Program-made: the position numbers and the translations under genes
The notes under the pieces: generated by a model
What the model was told of the DNA's origin: nothing
The model's input: only the letters and a program-made list of their open reading frames with translations
Databases searched by the model: none
NCBI GenBank assembly: GCA_963779095.1
Contig: CAVZWU010000022.1
Span: 434,001-498,000 of the forward strand
Reading direction: 5' to 3'
Origin: Roseiarcus sp963779095
Lineage (GTDB): Bacteria; Pseudomonadota; Alphaproteobacteria; Rhizobiales; Beijerinckiaceae
Length of the DNA stretch: 64,000 bases
Part shown: positions 1-7,355 of the stretch, in pieces
Layout: every line of letters begins with the position of its first letter
Position numbering within the stretch: position 1 is the stretch's first letter

Positions 1-1071
1 CCCAAGCGCGATGTGACACGCGGCGTTCTCGTCGAACAGCGTGTTGAAGAACAGAAGGCCGCTCTTCGAGATCGGCGAGGAGTTCGGCACCAGCGCGACC
101 TCGCCGAGGCGCCGCGCGCCATCGTCGGTGTCGAGCACTTGTCTCAACACGTCCTCGCCGCGCGAGGCCTTCGCTTCGACAATGCGCCCGCCTTCGAAGC
201 GGACCGCGATGCCGTCGATCAGCGTGCCCTGGTAGGAGAGCGGCTTGGTGCTGACGACGTGGCCATCGACCCGGCGCGCATGCGGCGTGGTGAAGACCTC
301 CTCGGTCGGGATGTTCGGGTTGCAGGTTATGCCGTTCTTCGCCGTCGCCGCGCCGCCCTCCCACGCGTGGCCGTCGGCGAGCCCGATTGTGAGATCCGTT
401 CCCGGCCCGGTGTAATGGAGGGCGTGAAATTTTTTCGCGTTCAGCCATTTCGTCCGCCGGTTGAGCGCCGCATTGTGCGTGGCCCACGCCTGAACTGGAT
501 CGTCATTGTCGACGCGCGAAGCGGAGAAGATCGCCTCCGCCAGCCTGCCGACGGCGACGTCCTCCTCGTCTCCCGGAAAGACCCGCTTCGCCCAGGAGGC
601 GGTCGGATAGGCGACGATGTTCCAGTTGATGTCGAAGCCCGCGATCTTTTCCAGCGCCGGCTGGTAGGCGATCGAATTGGCCTTGTTGGCGCGCGCGACC
701 TTGGCGGGGTCCTCGTGCGAGAGCAGCATCGGATCGTCGCCGACGATGGCGAGCCGCGCGGTGTTGGCCGCGAAGGCCTTGCCGACGCCCTCATAGAGCC
801 AGCCTGGCGCGCGGTCGAAGCTCGCATCGGGAGCGAAACGATAGCGCGCGAGCGTGATCTCCTCGTCGGAGAGGATCGGCGTCACCAGGCCGGCGCCGGC
901 CTTGTAGGCTTCGGCGACGATGCGACGCGCCAGAGGCAGCGCCGCGACCGGCGCGGTCAGGAACAGGTCCTGGCCCGGTTGAAGCCTCAATCCCACCTTG
1001 ATCGCCGTCGCGGCCAGCCGCTCGACCTTCTGATGATCGATCGACGGGAAATTGCGCTGATGGGTGGTCAT
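1..1071 (-). CDS. M29-family aminopeptidase (thermophilic aminopeptidase type), 3' end cut by window edge
   Basis: The frame is open from ATG at 1071 down to base 1, giving 357 residues of a protein that normally has about 410, so the C-terminus lies outside the window. The N-terminus begins MTTHQRNFPSIDHQKVERLA. Segments typical of the M29 metallopeptidases follow, including a GLRLQPGQDLFLTAP stretch near residue 28, IVGDDPMLLSHEDP near 110 and a YTGPGTDLTIGLADGHAWEGG-like stretch near 220, where the first metal/catalytic acidic residues of the family lie. M29 enzymes are cytoplasmic, metal-dependent exopeptidases that remove N-terminal residues from peptides. It has no visible operon partner here. 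The family call is firm; substrate preference is not known. Confidence 0.88.
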   Translation of the reverse strand, partial: MTTHQRNFPSIDHQKVERLAATAIKVGLRLQPGQDLFLTAPVAALPLARRIVAEAYKAGAGLVTPILSDEEITLARYRFAPDASFDRAPGWLYEGVGKAFAANTARLAIVGDDPMLLSHEDPAKVARANKANSIAYQPALEKIAGFDINWNIVAYPTASWAKRVFPGDEEDVAVGRLAEAIFSASRVDNDDPVQAWATHNAALNRRTKWLNAKKFHALHYTGPGTDLTIGLADGHAWEGGAATAKNGITCNPNIPTEEVFTTPHARRVDGHVVSTKPLSYQGTLIDGIAVRFEGGRIVEAKASRGEDVLRQVLDTDDGARRLGEVALVPNSSPISKSGLLFFNTLFDENAACHIALG

Positions 1072-1240
1072 ATGCGGGCTCCGGAGAGATTGCCCCTCGT
1101 CGCGCCAGCCCCGCAAGGGTCGGCTCGTGGCGCGCCGGTGGGCGGCTCTTGTCGGCGCTTCATGCAACCAAGCGCCGATACTCCCCGCTGTCTATCAAAT
1201 CGACGAAAAGGGGGCCAGCCTCTTCCGGCCGGCCCAGCTC

Positions 1241-2014
1241 TTAGCGAGTGGCGGTCCGGACAGGTTTTTTCCCGGTCCGATGGGCCGCCTGCTTCGGGCG
1301 CGGCGCCGACCGGGGCCGCGCCGCCGTCGAGGCGGCTGACTGGGTCGGCTTCGGGTCCATGAGCGCGACCTGGATCACCTTCGCGCGATACAGGGTCGCC
1401 GCCACGTCGCCGGAATTGTCTTCTGACCGGCTGGAGGTATCCGGCTCGCCAACGTCATAGCCCCTGGCGCGCAAAAGGGTGACAAGCGACTTCGCGTCCT
1501 TGCAGGTGTCGGCGCTATAGCAGGAGACCTTGCTCCCGTTGATTTGTCCCGGGTCCAACGTCTGTCGGGTCGCGACCGCCATCCCGATCGCCTTCAAATC
1601 ATCCCCGAGCGCATCTGCGGCGGATACCCCGGCCTGGCTGGTCGTGGTGATCATGACGACCTGTGGGGCCATGGCCTTGAGATCCGCCTTGAGATCCTCG
1701 GCGAAGGCGCCCCCATAGGCGAGCACGTCGCGAATGCTGTCGAATGCGGCGGGCCTGGAAGCCTGTTCCGTGAGCGCGGCGTGCAACAGGTTATGATAGA
1801 CGGAGAATTCGATGCGGTCGTGCTTGACGCCCTCAGCGGCGCGCTGCAGCGGCGACTCCGTCAGCGTATCCTTGTCCTCTTTTGCCCATTCGTCGGTGAC
1901 GAGGTAACCCCCGAGAAGAAAGGCGAGAGCTACGGCGCAGAACGCGAGCGCGATCCACAGCGGAGCCATGAAATAGCGGGAATAGCGTCGCTTGTGGTGG
2001 GATTCGCTAAGCAT
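1241..2014 (-). CDS. Single-pass membrane protein coupled to the holin-lysozyme gene, function unknown
   Basis: A 257-residue protein starting at MLSESHHKRR. It has a short basic cytoplasmic tail, one strong transmembrane helix at about residues 17-38 (PLWIALAFCAVALAFLLGGY), then a roughly 150-residue extracytoplasmic domain and a Pro/Arg/Lys-rich C-terminal tail ending GKKPVRTATR. Its ATG overlaps the TAG stop of the upstream holin-lysozyme gene by 8 bases, so the two are almost certainly co-translated. I do not recognise the domain. The two cysteines (VSCYSADTC) could form a periplasmic disulphide. By position it could be a spanin-like or regulatory partner of the lysis protein, but this is inference only. 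Confidence 0.7.
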   Translation of the reverse strand: MLSESHHKRRYSRYFMAPLWIALAFCAVALAFLLGGYLVTDEWAKEDKDTLTESPLQRAAEGVKHDRIEFSVYHNLLHAALTEQASRPAAFDSIRDVLAYGGAFAEDLKADLKAMAPQVVMITTTSQAGVSAADALGDDLKAIGMAVATRQTLDPGQINGSKVSCYSADTCKDAKSLVTLLRARGYDVGEPDTSSRSEDNSGDVAATLYRAKVIQVALMDPKPTQSAASTAARPRSAPRPKQAAHRTGKKPVRTATR

Positions 2015-3245
2015 TGAACGCCCTCCGGTATTCTTGAAGCGCAAGCTTCGCGAGACCAATGCGGTCATCGAGATGCGCAAAGCGCGGCGCAGGCCGCTCG
2101 AAGACGCGCATGAACTCGCTCGTCGCGTTCTCGACGTCCGGCGTCTGCCGGACGGCGCGGACACTGGCCGCTTGCGAACCGCGCAGTTCGTTCAAGAGAA
2201 AGCCGTAGTTCGCGGCGTCGTTCTGATAGTTGAAGCCGTTCTCTCGCAGCCACTCCTCGAATTGGGTTCTCCGGCTCGCGGTCCATTGGCACCAGCCGAG
2301 GCCGCCGCGGCCCCCCATCACCGGATTCTGCTCCTGCAGTTGTTTAAATCCCCCACATTCCCAGCCGATATTGCCGAGGATGCCAGCGGCCTGAGTCTCG
2401 GAAAGGCCCAGATCGCGCACGAGATCACGCATGATTCCCGGCGCCTTCTGCCGGAACAGGCCATAGATCCCGGTCGGAACCGGTGCTGGTTTCGTGGCGG
2501 TAGCCGCGCCCGAATTCTTTCCGGACGTGGGAGACGGAGAAGGAGTCGAGGCCGCCTCGGCGTCTCCCGGATCGCTGTTGTCCTGCTCCTTCATTTTCGG
2601 ATTCGTCACTAGGCGCCCATTGTGGAGCGCGTCGTCCTTCCTGCTCGAGCCGAGCGACGAACCGAAATAATAGGCCATGACGGTCGTGAAGGCGGTGACC
2701 AGAGCGCCTAGAACAACATTGAAGACATCCCGGTTGATGACCTGTTCGCGCGCACTCAAGATGGCGTGCAGCAGATACCAGATCATTCCGACGAGGACGA
2801 AGGCGAGGATCGGCGCGACCCATGCGAGGGGACTCTGCTCTTCCGCGAGCTGCATCTGTGTCGAACGCGCCACTTGCCGGTCCTGGAAGTCGAGCAATTG
2901 TCGTTGAAATTCCTCTGCCCTGATCCGCTCGCGCTCCTCCGCGTCCATGCGATACCGCTCGAACTCGACCCGCTGGGCTTCCTCATTCGCGCGGTCGCGC
3001 TCTTTCAGGTCCTCCAGCGCGATATCTTGCAGATCCTTCTCCAGCTGCGCATTCGCGGCCGGCTTCTGCATCTCGGCCTTTACCGTCTGTGGATCAGCGG
3101 TCTCCGGGTTCTGCAGGCCAGTCGCCTTCTTTATCGCCTCGAGGACTTGATCCTGAACAGATCTAGACTGCTCATGAAGCGGCGCGCCCAGCTGCTTAAT
3201 GATGTCAGGAAAAAGCTCGGCGACGATTCCCAGTAGCGGAAGCAT
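2007..3245 (-). CDS. Holin (GTA 3-TM type) fused to a phage-tail-type lysozyme domain
   Basis: A 412-residue protein. The ATG at 3245 is chosen because GAGGC lies 5-9 bases upstream; an upstream in-frame start exists but has no ribosome site. The N-terminal half has a short hydrophobic segment (LPLLGIVAELF), a long charged helix rich in Glu/Arg, and two membrane helices (WVAPILAFVLVGMIWYLL; VFNVVLGALVTAFTTVMAYY). It then shows the GTA/phage holin signature YYFGSSLGSSRKDDAL. A Ser/Pro/Thr linker leads to a C-terminal phage-tail lysozyme domain: AAGILGNIGWECGGF with the likely catalytic Glu, then GGLGWCQWTASRR. Holins and lysozymes are normally separate genes. No capsid or tail genes are nearby, so this looks like a stand-alone lysis or cell-wall device. 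Confidence 0.82.
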   Translation of the reverse strand: MLPLLGIVAELFPDIIKQLGAPLHEQSRSVQDQVLEAIKKATGLQNPETADPQTVKAEMQKPAANAQLEKDLQDIALEDLKERDRANEEAQRVEFERYRMDAEERERIRAEEFQRQLLDFQDRQVARSTQMQLAEEQSPLAWVAPILAFVLVGMIWYLLHAILSAREQVINRDVFNVVLGALVTAFTTVMAYYFGSSLGSSRKDDALHNGRLVTNPKMKEQDNSDPGDAEAASTPSPSPTSGKNSGAATATKPAPVPTGIYGLFRQKAPGIMRDLVRDLGLSETQAAGILGNIGWECGGFKQLQEQNPVMGGRGGLGWCQWTASRRTQFEEWLRENGFNYQNDAANYGFLLNELRGSQAASVRAVRQTPDVENATSEFMRVFERPAPRFAHLDDRIGLAKLALQEYRRAFNA

Positions 3246-3332
3246 AGAAAGCCTCGCATTGAAAAAAGGTTGATGAGAAGAATCTGTGAAACGAAACTCG
3301 AACGCCAACCGCCCTACCTAACATCACGCCTT

Positions 3333-3353
3333 TGTGATGTGATCATCATCACA
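3333..3353. promoter_or_regulatory. Inverted repeat, possible operator
   Basis: TGTGAT and ATCACA face each other across 9 bases (3333-3338 and 3348-3353), with a nested GTGAT-N4-ATCAC (3339-3343, 3348-3352). The site lies in the 278-base gap between the divergent holin-lysozyme and SDR genes, where a regulator could act on both. The spacing does not match the CRP/FNR consensus, so no regulator is named. Confidence 0.35.
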
Positions 3354-3523
3354 CGTCAGACACACAAGGACTTTGGCCAGCGCCGCCATGATGGCGCCAA
3401 CTGTCCCAGCAGGAGCGCCGTCCGAGGCGGAAACGATCAAGGCGTGACGGCTTTCGCCGTGGGACGCGCGGGAAGACGCAAACCGTCCTATATGCTTGAG
3501 TAAACGTAACAGCGGACAACAGC

Positions 3524-4294
3524 ATGGCGCGCGTCTTCATCACCGGTTCATCCGACGGCGTTGGCCTCATGGTCGGGCAGCTTCTCGCCGATCAGGGACA
3601 TAAGGTCGTGCTGCACGCACGCAACGACGCCCGCGCCGCGGACGCGAAGAAAGCCGCGCCCAAGGCGGAAGCGGTGGCGGTCGGCGAACTCGGCGACGTC
3701 GCCGCGGCGAAAGATCTCGCCGCGAAGGTCAACGCGCTCGGGCGCTTCGATGCGGTCATTCATAACGCCGCCGTCGGCTTCGGCGAAAGTCGTCGCCCGA
3801 CCAAGGACGGCGCGCCCCATGTCTTCGCCATCAACACGCTCGCGCCCTATATCCTCACCGCGCTGATCGAACGGCCGAAGCGGCTCATCTACTTGAGTTC
3901 GGGCATGCACACGCGCGCGAGCGCAAACCTCGACGACATCCTGTGGCGCAAGCGGGCCTGGGACGGATCATCGGCTTACGCCGAGAGTAAGCTGCACGAT
4001 GTCATGCTGGCTTTCGCCGTCGCGCGCCTCTGGCCCGATGTGCTGTCGAACGCGATGACGCCCGGCTGGGTCCCGACCAAGATGGGCGGAGCGGGCGCGC
4101 CCGACGACATCGCCCAAGCGCATCTCACGCAGGCGTGGCTCGCGACCAGCGGCGATCCCGCCGCGCTGACGACCGGCGGCTGTTTCTACCACCTGAAGCG
4201 GCGCGAGCCGAACCCGCAAGCCGGCGACGTCGCCTTGCAGGACGGGCTCATCGACATCTGCCGGGAGATTTCCGGAATCGAATTGCCGTCCTGA
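3524..4294 (+). CDS. Short-chain dehydrogenase/reductase (SDR) family oxidoreductase
   Basis: A 256-residue single-domain Rossmann protein. The nucleotide-binding glycine motif TGSSDGVG is at residues 7-14, the NAA structural motif (HNAAVGFG) at about 84, and the catalytic Ser and Tyr-x3-Lys as YLSSG near 123 and YAESK near 149. Length and motif spacing match the classical SDR group, which reduces or oxidises small alcohols, ketones or related substrates with NAD(P)H. The C-terminal region (GGCFYHLKRREPNP) is typical of retinol-dehydrogenase-like bacterial SDRs annotated generically. It stands alone, so the substrate cannot be inferred. The start ATG at 3524 is consistent with the glycine motif near the N-terminus. 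Confidence 0.85.
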   Translation: MARVFITGSSDGVGLMVGQLLADQGHKVVLHARNDARAADAKKAAPKAEAVAVGELGDVAAAKDLAAKVNALGRFDAVIHNAAVGFGESRRPTKDGAPHVFAINTLAPYILTALIERPKRLIYLSSGMHTRASANLDDILWRKRAWDGSSAYAESKLHDVMLAFAVARLWPDVLSNAMTPGWVPTKMGGAGAPDDIAQAHLTQAWLATSGDPAALTTGGCFYHLKRREPNPQAGDVALQDGLIDICREISGIELPS

Positions 4295-4359
4295 GGGGCG
4301 GCGGATCTCGCCGCGCTCCCCGAGCATGGGGCCTCAACGCCTTCCCTCGCGCGAACCGC

Positions 4360-4617
4360 TTAGCGCATGCGCGCGATCCCTGTATGGTGTGTCCCGCTAT
4401 AGCCGTTCGAAAGCAGTTCGTCGTATAGCTTGTCGACCTCCTGCGCCTGGCCGCGCGAGAATTCGCCTCCGACCGCGCCCCGGGTCGGCTGGTGCTTGAC
4501 CCCGTTCTGAATCGGCCAGCCGCCGCCGTGGACTGGCGGATTCTGGGCGAGCGCCGCCTGCGCCAGGCAGGAGAGCCCCCCGGCAACGGCGGCGACGATG
4601 GGCATTCTACGGAACAT
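4360..4617 (-). CDS. Small secreted protein, unknown
   Basis: An 85-residue protein starting at ATG 4617 with GGGAAG upstream. It has a signal peptide (MFRRMPIVAAVAGGLSCLA, cleavage likely after AALAQ) and a mature part of about 60 residues rich in Gly, His and charged residues (HGGGWPIQNGVKHQPTRG, QAQEVDKLYDELL). I do not recognise a family. The clean signal peptide and ribosome site support a real gene. It converges on the SDR gene. Confidence 0.55.
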   Translation of the reverse strand: MFRRMPIVAAVAGGLSCLAQAALAQNPPVHGGGWPIQNGVKHQPTRGAVGGEFSRGQAQEVDKLYDELLSNGYSGTHHTGIARMR

Positions 4618-4849
4618 CGCGAGACTTCCCGATCTCGGTTGAAATGCGATTGCAGGTTGGCTTGGGAGCGACAACGAGACTTCGACTGTCGACGAATATA
4701 TAAGCGTTATCATCTGAAACCGAAGCCCCTGCTGTCTTTGCGAAGGCCCTTCGTCGACCGGGCCTGGCTTGGGAATTTCGGGGGCGTCGCGGTTGGCGCC
4801 GCCGGCAGAATAGTGAGCCATTGGACGGCGCCGCAGAAGGCTGGACACA

Positions 4850-5116
4850 ATGAAGCGCATTGCAACACTCGTAACGGTCGTTGCTTTGATCGCATGCTGG
4901 GCGCCCGTGTCTCTAGGAGCCGCGCAGACCGTCTCGCACAGGCCAGTCAAGCCAAAGAGCGGGCAAGGTCACAAGGTCCCGATGCGACATGACCAGCTCA
5001 CGCTCTATCCCCACGGTCGGCCCGCGCGGCGAGAACCGGCCCATAGCTATGCACGTCACCGGTTCGATCAGCCGAGCGCGATCCACAATACGTTTATGGG
5101 CGTGCAACGGTGGTGA
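4850..5116 (+). CDS. Small secreted basic protein, unknown
   Basis: An 88-residue protein with a signal peptide (MKRIATLVTVVALIACWAPV, cleavage near SLGAA-QT) and a mature part rich in His, Arg and Pro (RPVKPKSGQGHKVP, HGRPARREPAHSYARH). The base composition and signal peptide argue for a real periplasmic protein, but I know of no family. It is divergent from the other small secreted protein gene at 4360-4617, leaving a ~230-base shared upstream region. Confidence 0.5.
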   Translation: MKRIATLVTVVALIACWAPVSLGAAQTVSHRPVKPKSGQGHKVPMRHDQLTLYPHGRPARREPAHSYARHRFDQPSAIHNTFMGVQRW

Positions 5117-5185
5117 AAGCGCGCAACCTATCTGACGCGCCCGATCTGAGATCGCGTGCCCGGGGCCTCGGAGAGTTCCGTAAGG

Positions 5186-6037
5186 CTAACGCGCCGGCCA
5201 TACCAGTTCTGGCACCACCTTGTAGGGATAGTCGGGCTCGGCGTAGCCGTGAGCCTTCTGCCGCTTCGGTAACGTTGGCTTCTTCCGCGGCAGCTTGTCG
5301 TAAGGAATCTGCGACAAGAGGTGGGAGATGACGTTGAGCCGGGCGCGCCGCTTGTCGTCGGAGCGCACCATATGCCAGGGCGCCCAGGCGGTGTCGGTCG
5401 CCTGGAACATGTCGTCGCGCGCTCGCGAATAGTCGTACCAGCGGCTATAGGATTTCAAATCCATCGGCGACAGTTTCCAGATCTTGCGGGGATCGTCGAT
5501 CCGCGCCTTGAGCCGGCTCGTCTGTTCCTCCTCGCTCACCTCGAGCCAATATTTGATCAGGATGATCCCCAACTCGATAATCGCCTTCTCCACCGCAGGC
5601 GTGAGCTCGAGAAAGCGCTTCGCTTGCTCAGGCGTGCAGAATTCCATCACCCGTTCGACGCCGGCGCGGTTGTACCAGCTGCGATCAAAGATGACGATCT
5701 CGCCGGCCGCCGGCAGATGGCGCATGTAGCGTTGAACGTACATCTGCGACTTCTCGCGCTCGGTCGGCGCGGGCAGCGCCACAACCCGATAGACCCGCGG
5801 GCTGACCCGCTCGGTGATCGCCTTGATGACCCCGCCTTTGCCGGCGCCGTCGCGGCCTTCGAACAGGACCACGACCTTCAGTCCCTTGGCGACGACCCAG
5901 AGCTGCAGCTTGACCAGTTCGCCGTGCAGCCGGGCGAGTTCCCGCTCATAGTCCTTTGCGCCGAGCTTGTCCTGGCCTTCAGAAGCGCTCTCGCTCCTGG
6001 CCTTTTTTGGCTTGTTCAGACGTTTTGTCCCAGCCAT
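5186..6037 (-). CDS. ppk2: Polyphosphate kinase 2 (PPK2), class I type
   Basis: A 283-residue one-domain PPK2. It transfers phosphate between inorganic polyphosphate and nucleoside di- or monophosphates in the cytoplasm. The Walker A loop GRDGAGKGG is at residues 61-69 and the Walker B region FDRSWYNR at 117-124, followed by AGVERVMEFC. A lid segment contains YWLEVSEEEQTSRLKARIDDP, and the C-terminus ends in the usual YPYKVVPELVW-type tail. Length and the one-domain layout fit PPK2 class I (mainly making NDPs or NTPs from polyP), but the class is inferred from overall similarity. A Lys/Ser-rich N-terminal tail precedes the fold. It has no operon partner; it lies downstream of, and in the same direction as, the ABC exporter genes. 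Confidence 0.92.
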   Translation of the reverse strand: MAGTKRLNKPKKARSESASEGQDKLGAKDYERELARLHGELVKLQLWVVAKGLKVVVLFEGRDGAGKGGVIKAITERVSPRVYRVVALPAPTEREKSQMYVQRYMRHLPAAGEIVIFDRSWYNRAGVERVMEFCTPEQAKRFLELTPAVEKAIIELGIILIKYWLEVSEEEQTSRLKARIDDPRKIWKLSPMDLKSYSRWYDYSRARDDMFQATDTAWAPWHMVRSDDKRRARLNVISHLLSQIPYDKLPRKKPTLPKRQKAHGYAEPDYPYKVVPELVWPAR

Positions 6038-6169
6038 TCCTTCCTCCCGTTCATTCTCCAGCGCCGATCCATCGACGGAGCGGGTTTACGCCCGATCTCG
6101 ATCCTGCTCTTTCCGGAGATCTGCAGCACTCATGATTGTCCGGCTAATCAACGCACCAAGCTGCGTCTC

Positions 6170-7354
6170 TCAGCCGCCGAAGATCACCTTGCGGAAGCGG
6201 ACGCTGGCGATGGTGAAATAGACGACGCCGATCGCGAACATTGCGACGAGCGGGCGCCACACAAGGGTGATGTCGGCGCCACGGAACAGCACCGCCTGAG
6301 CGAATTGCACGAAATGCGGCGTCGGGCTGATTGTCTGAATGAAATACTGCAGCCAGATAGGCATGCTCTCCATCGGCGTGGCGCTACCCGAGAGCAGTTG
6401 GGTCACAATCAGCACCGGCATAGCGAGGAGACCGAACTGGCCCATTGTCGTGGCCAGCGTGCCGAGCATGATGCCGAGCGCCGCGACGACGAGGGCATAG
6501 ATCGCGGCGCCGAGCAGGAACAGAAGCAAAGACCCGTTGATCGGCGAGCCGATCCACCAGTGCACGACGAATTGCAGCGACAGCATCGCTGCGACCAGGA
6601 TGACAAGGCCGTTGGCGATCATCTTGGCCAGCATGATCTCCGACGGCACGACCGGCATGACCAAGAGGTGCTCGACCGTGCCTTGCTCCCGCTCGCGGAT
6701 CAGAGCCGCGCCGGTGAGGATGACCGTCAGAAGCGTGATCTGGTTGATGACCTGGGTCATCGCCGAGAACCACGCCGTCTTGAGGTTCGGGTTGAAGGCG
6801 GCGCGCACAACGAGATTGATCAAGCCCGCGGTCGCGCTCTCCCGCCCGGAGATGAACCTCTGGATCTCATTGGCGATCGCCGTGTTGAGGTACCCGGCGC
6901 CATTGCCAGCTTGCGCGACCGCCGTTGCGTCAACGTTGATCTGAATTTCCGTCTGGCGCTGGGCGCGAATGTCGGCCTCGAAATTAGGCGGGATCTCGAC
7001 CACGAACAGGAGCTTGCCCTGATCCATCAACGGGTCGATCTCGGAAGCGGTGATGTGCACCGGCGGCTGGAAGGTCGGCAGCCGAAGCCCCTCGGCGATG
7101 CGCCGCGACAGGTCCGAGCCGTCCTCGTCGACGATGCCGACAGAGAGATTGGTCGCCTCGGTTACGGCGCCGGTCGCCACCGTGTTGACCGAGATGCTGA
7201 ACGCGTAGACGACCAGTATCAGCATCGTCGGGTCAGCCCGGATGCTTCTCAGTTCCTTGATGACCAGATGGAAGATGTTGACCACATGGTCGACGAAGGT
7301 CAGGGGCTTCGCTTCGGCGAGATGCGGGGCTTTGGGTGAGGCAACCTCGGACAT
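6170..7354 (-). CDS. yhhJ: ABC-2 type permease, YhhJ-like
   Basis: A 394-residue membrane protein starting MSEVASPKAPHL. It has one transmembrane helix near residue 45, a large extracytoplasmic loop (about 60-200), then a cluster of five helices (around ITLLTVILTGAALIREREQG and GNGLVILVAAMLSL) containing the ABC-2 signature REREQGTVEHLLVMP. This is the layout of the YhhJ/YbhR permeases that pair with an ATPase-permease of the RbbA/YbhF type and an HlyD-family adaptor to export drugs or large hydrophobic molecules. Its ATG follows the inferred stop of the upstream gene by one base. As read, the two genes are joined in one frame; see the RbbA-like entry. Confidence 0.83.
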   Translation of the reverse strand: MSEVASPKAPHLAEAKPLTFVDHVVNIFHLVIKELRSIRADPTMLILVVYAFSISVNTVATGAVTEATNLSVGIVDEDGSDLSRRIAEGLRLPTFQPPVHITASEIDPLMDQGKLLFVVEIPPNFEADIRAQRQTEIQINVDATAVAQAGNGAGYLNTAIANEIQRFISGRESATAGLINLVVRAAFNPNLKTAWFSAMTQVINQITLLTVILTGAALIREREQGTVEHLLVMPVVPSEIMLAKMIANGLVILVAAMLSLQFVVHWWIGSPINGSLLLFLLGAAIYALVVAALGIMLGTLATTMGQFGLLAMPVLIVTQLLSGSATPMESMPIWLQYFIQTISPTPHFVQFAQAVLFRGADITLVWRPLVAMFAIGVVYFTIASVRFRKVIFGG

Positions 7355-7355
7355 C

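Noticed and set aside
5321..7339. Plus-strand open frame of about 670 codons opposite ppk2 and the YhhJ-like permease
   Set aside because: His/Asp/Arg-rich antisense translation of two conserved genes.
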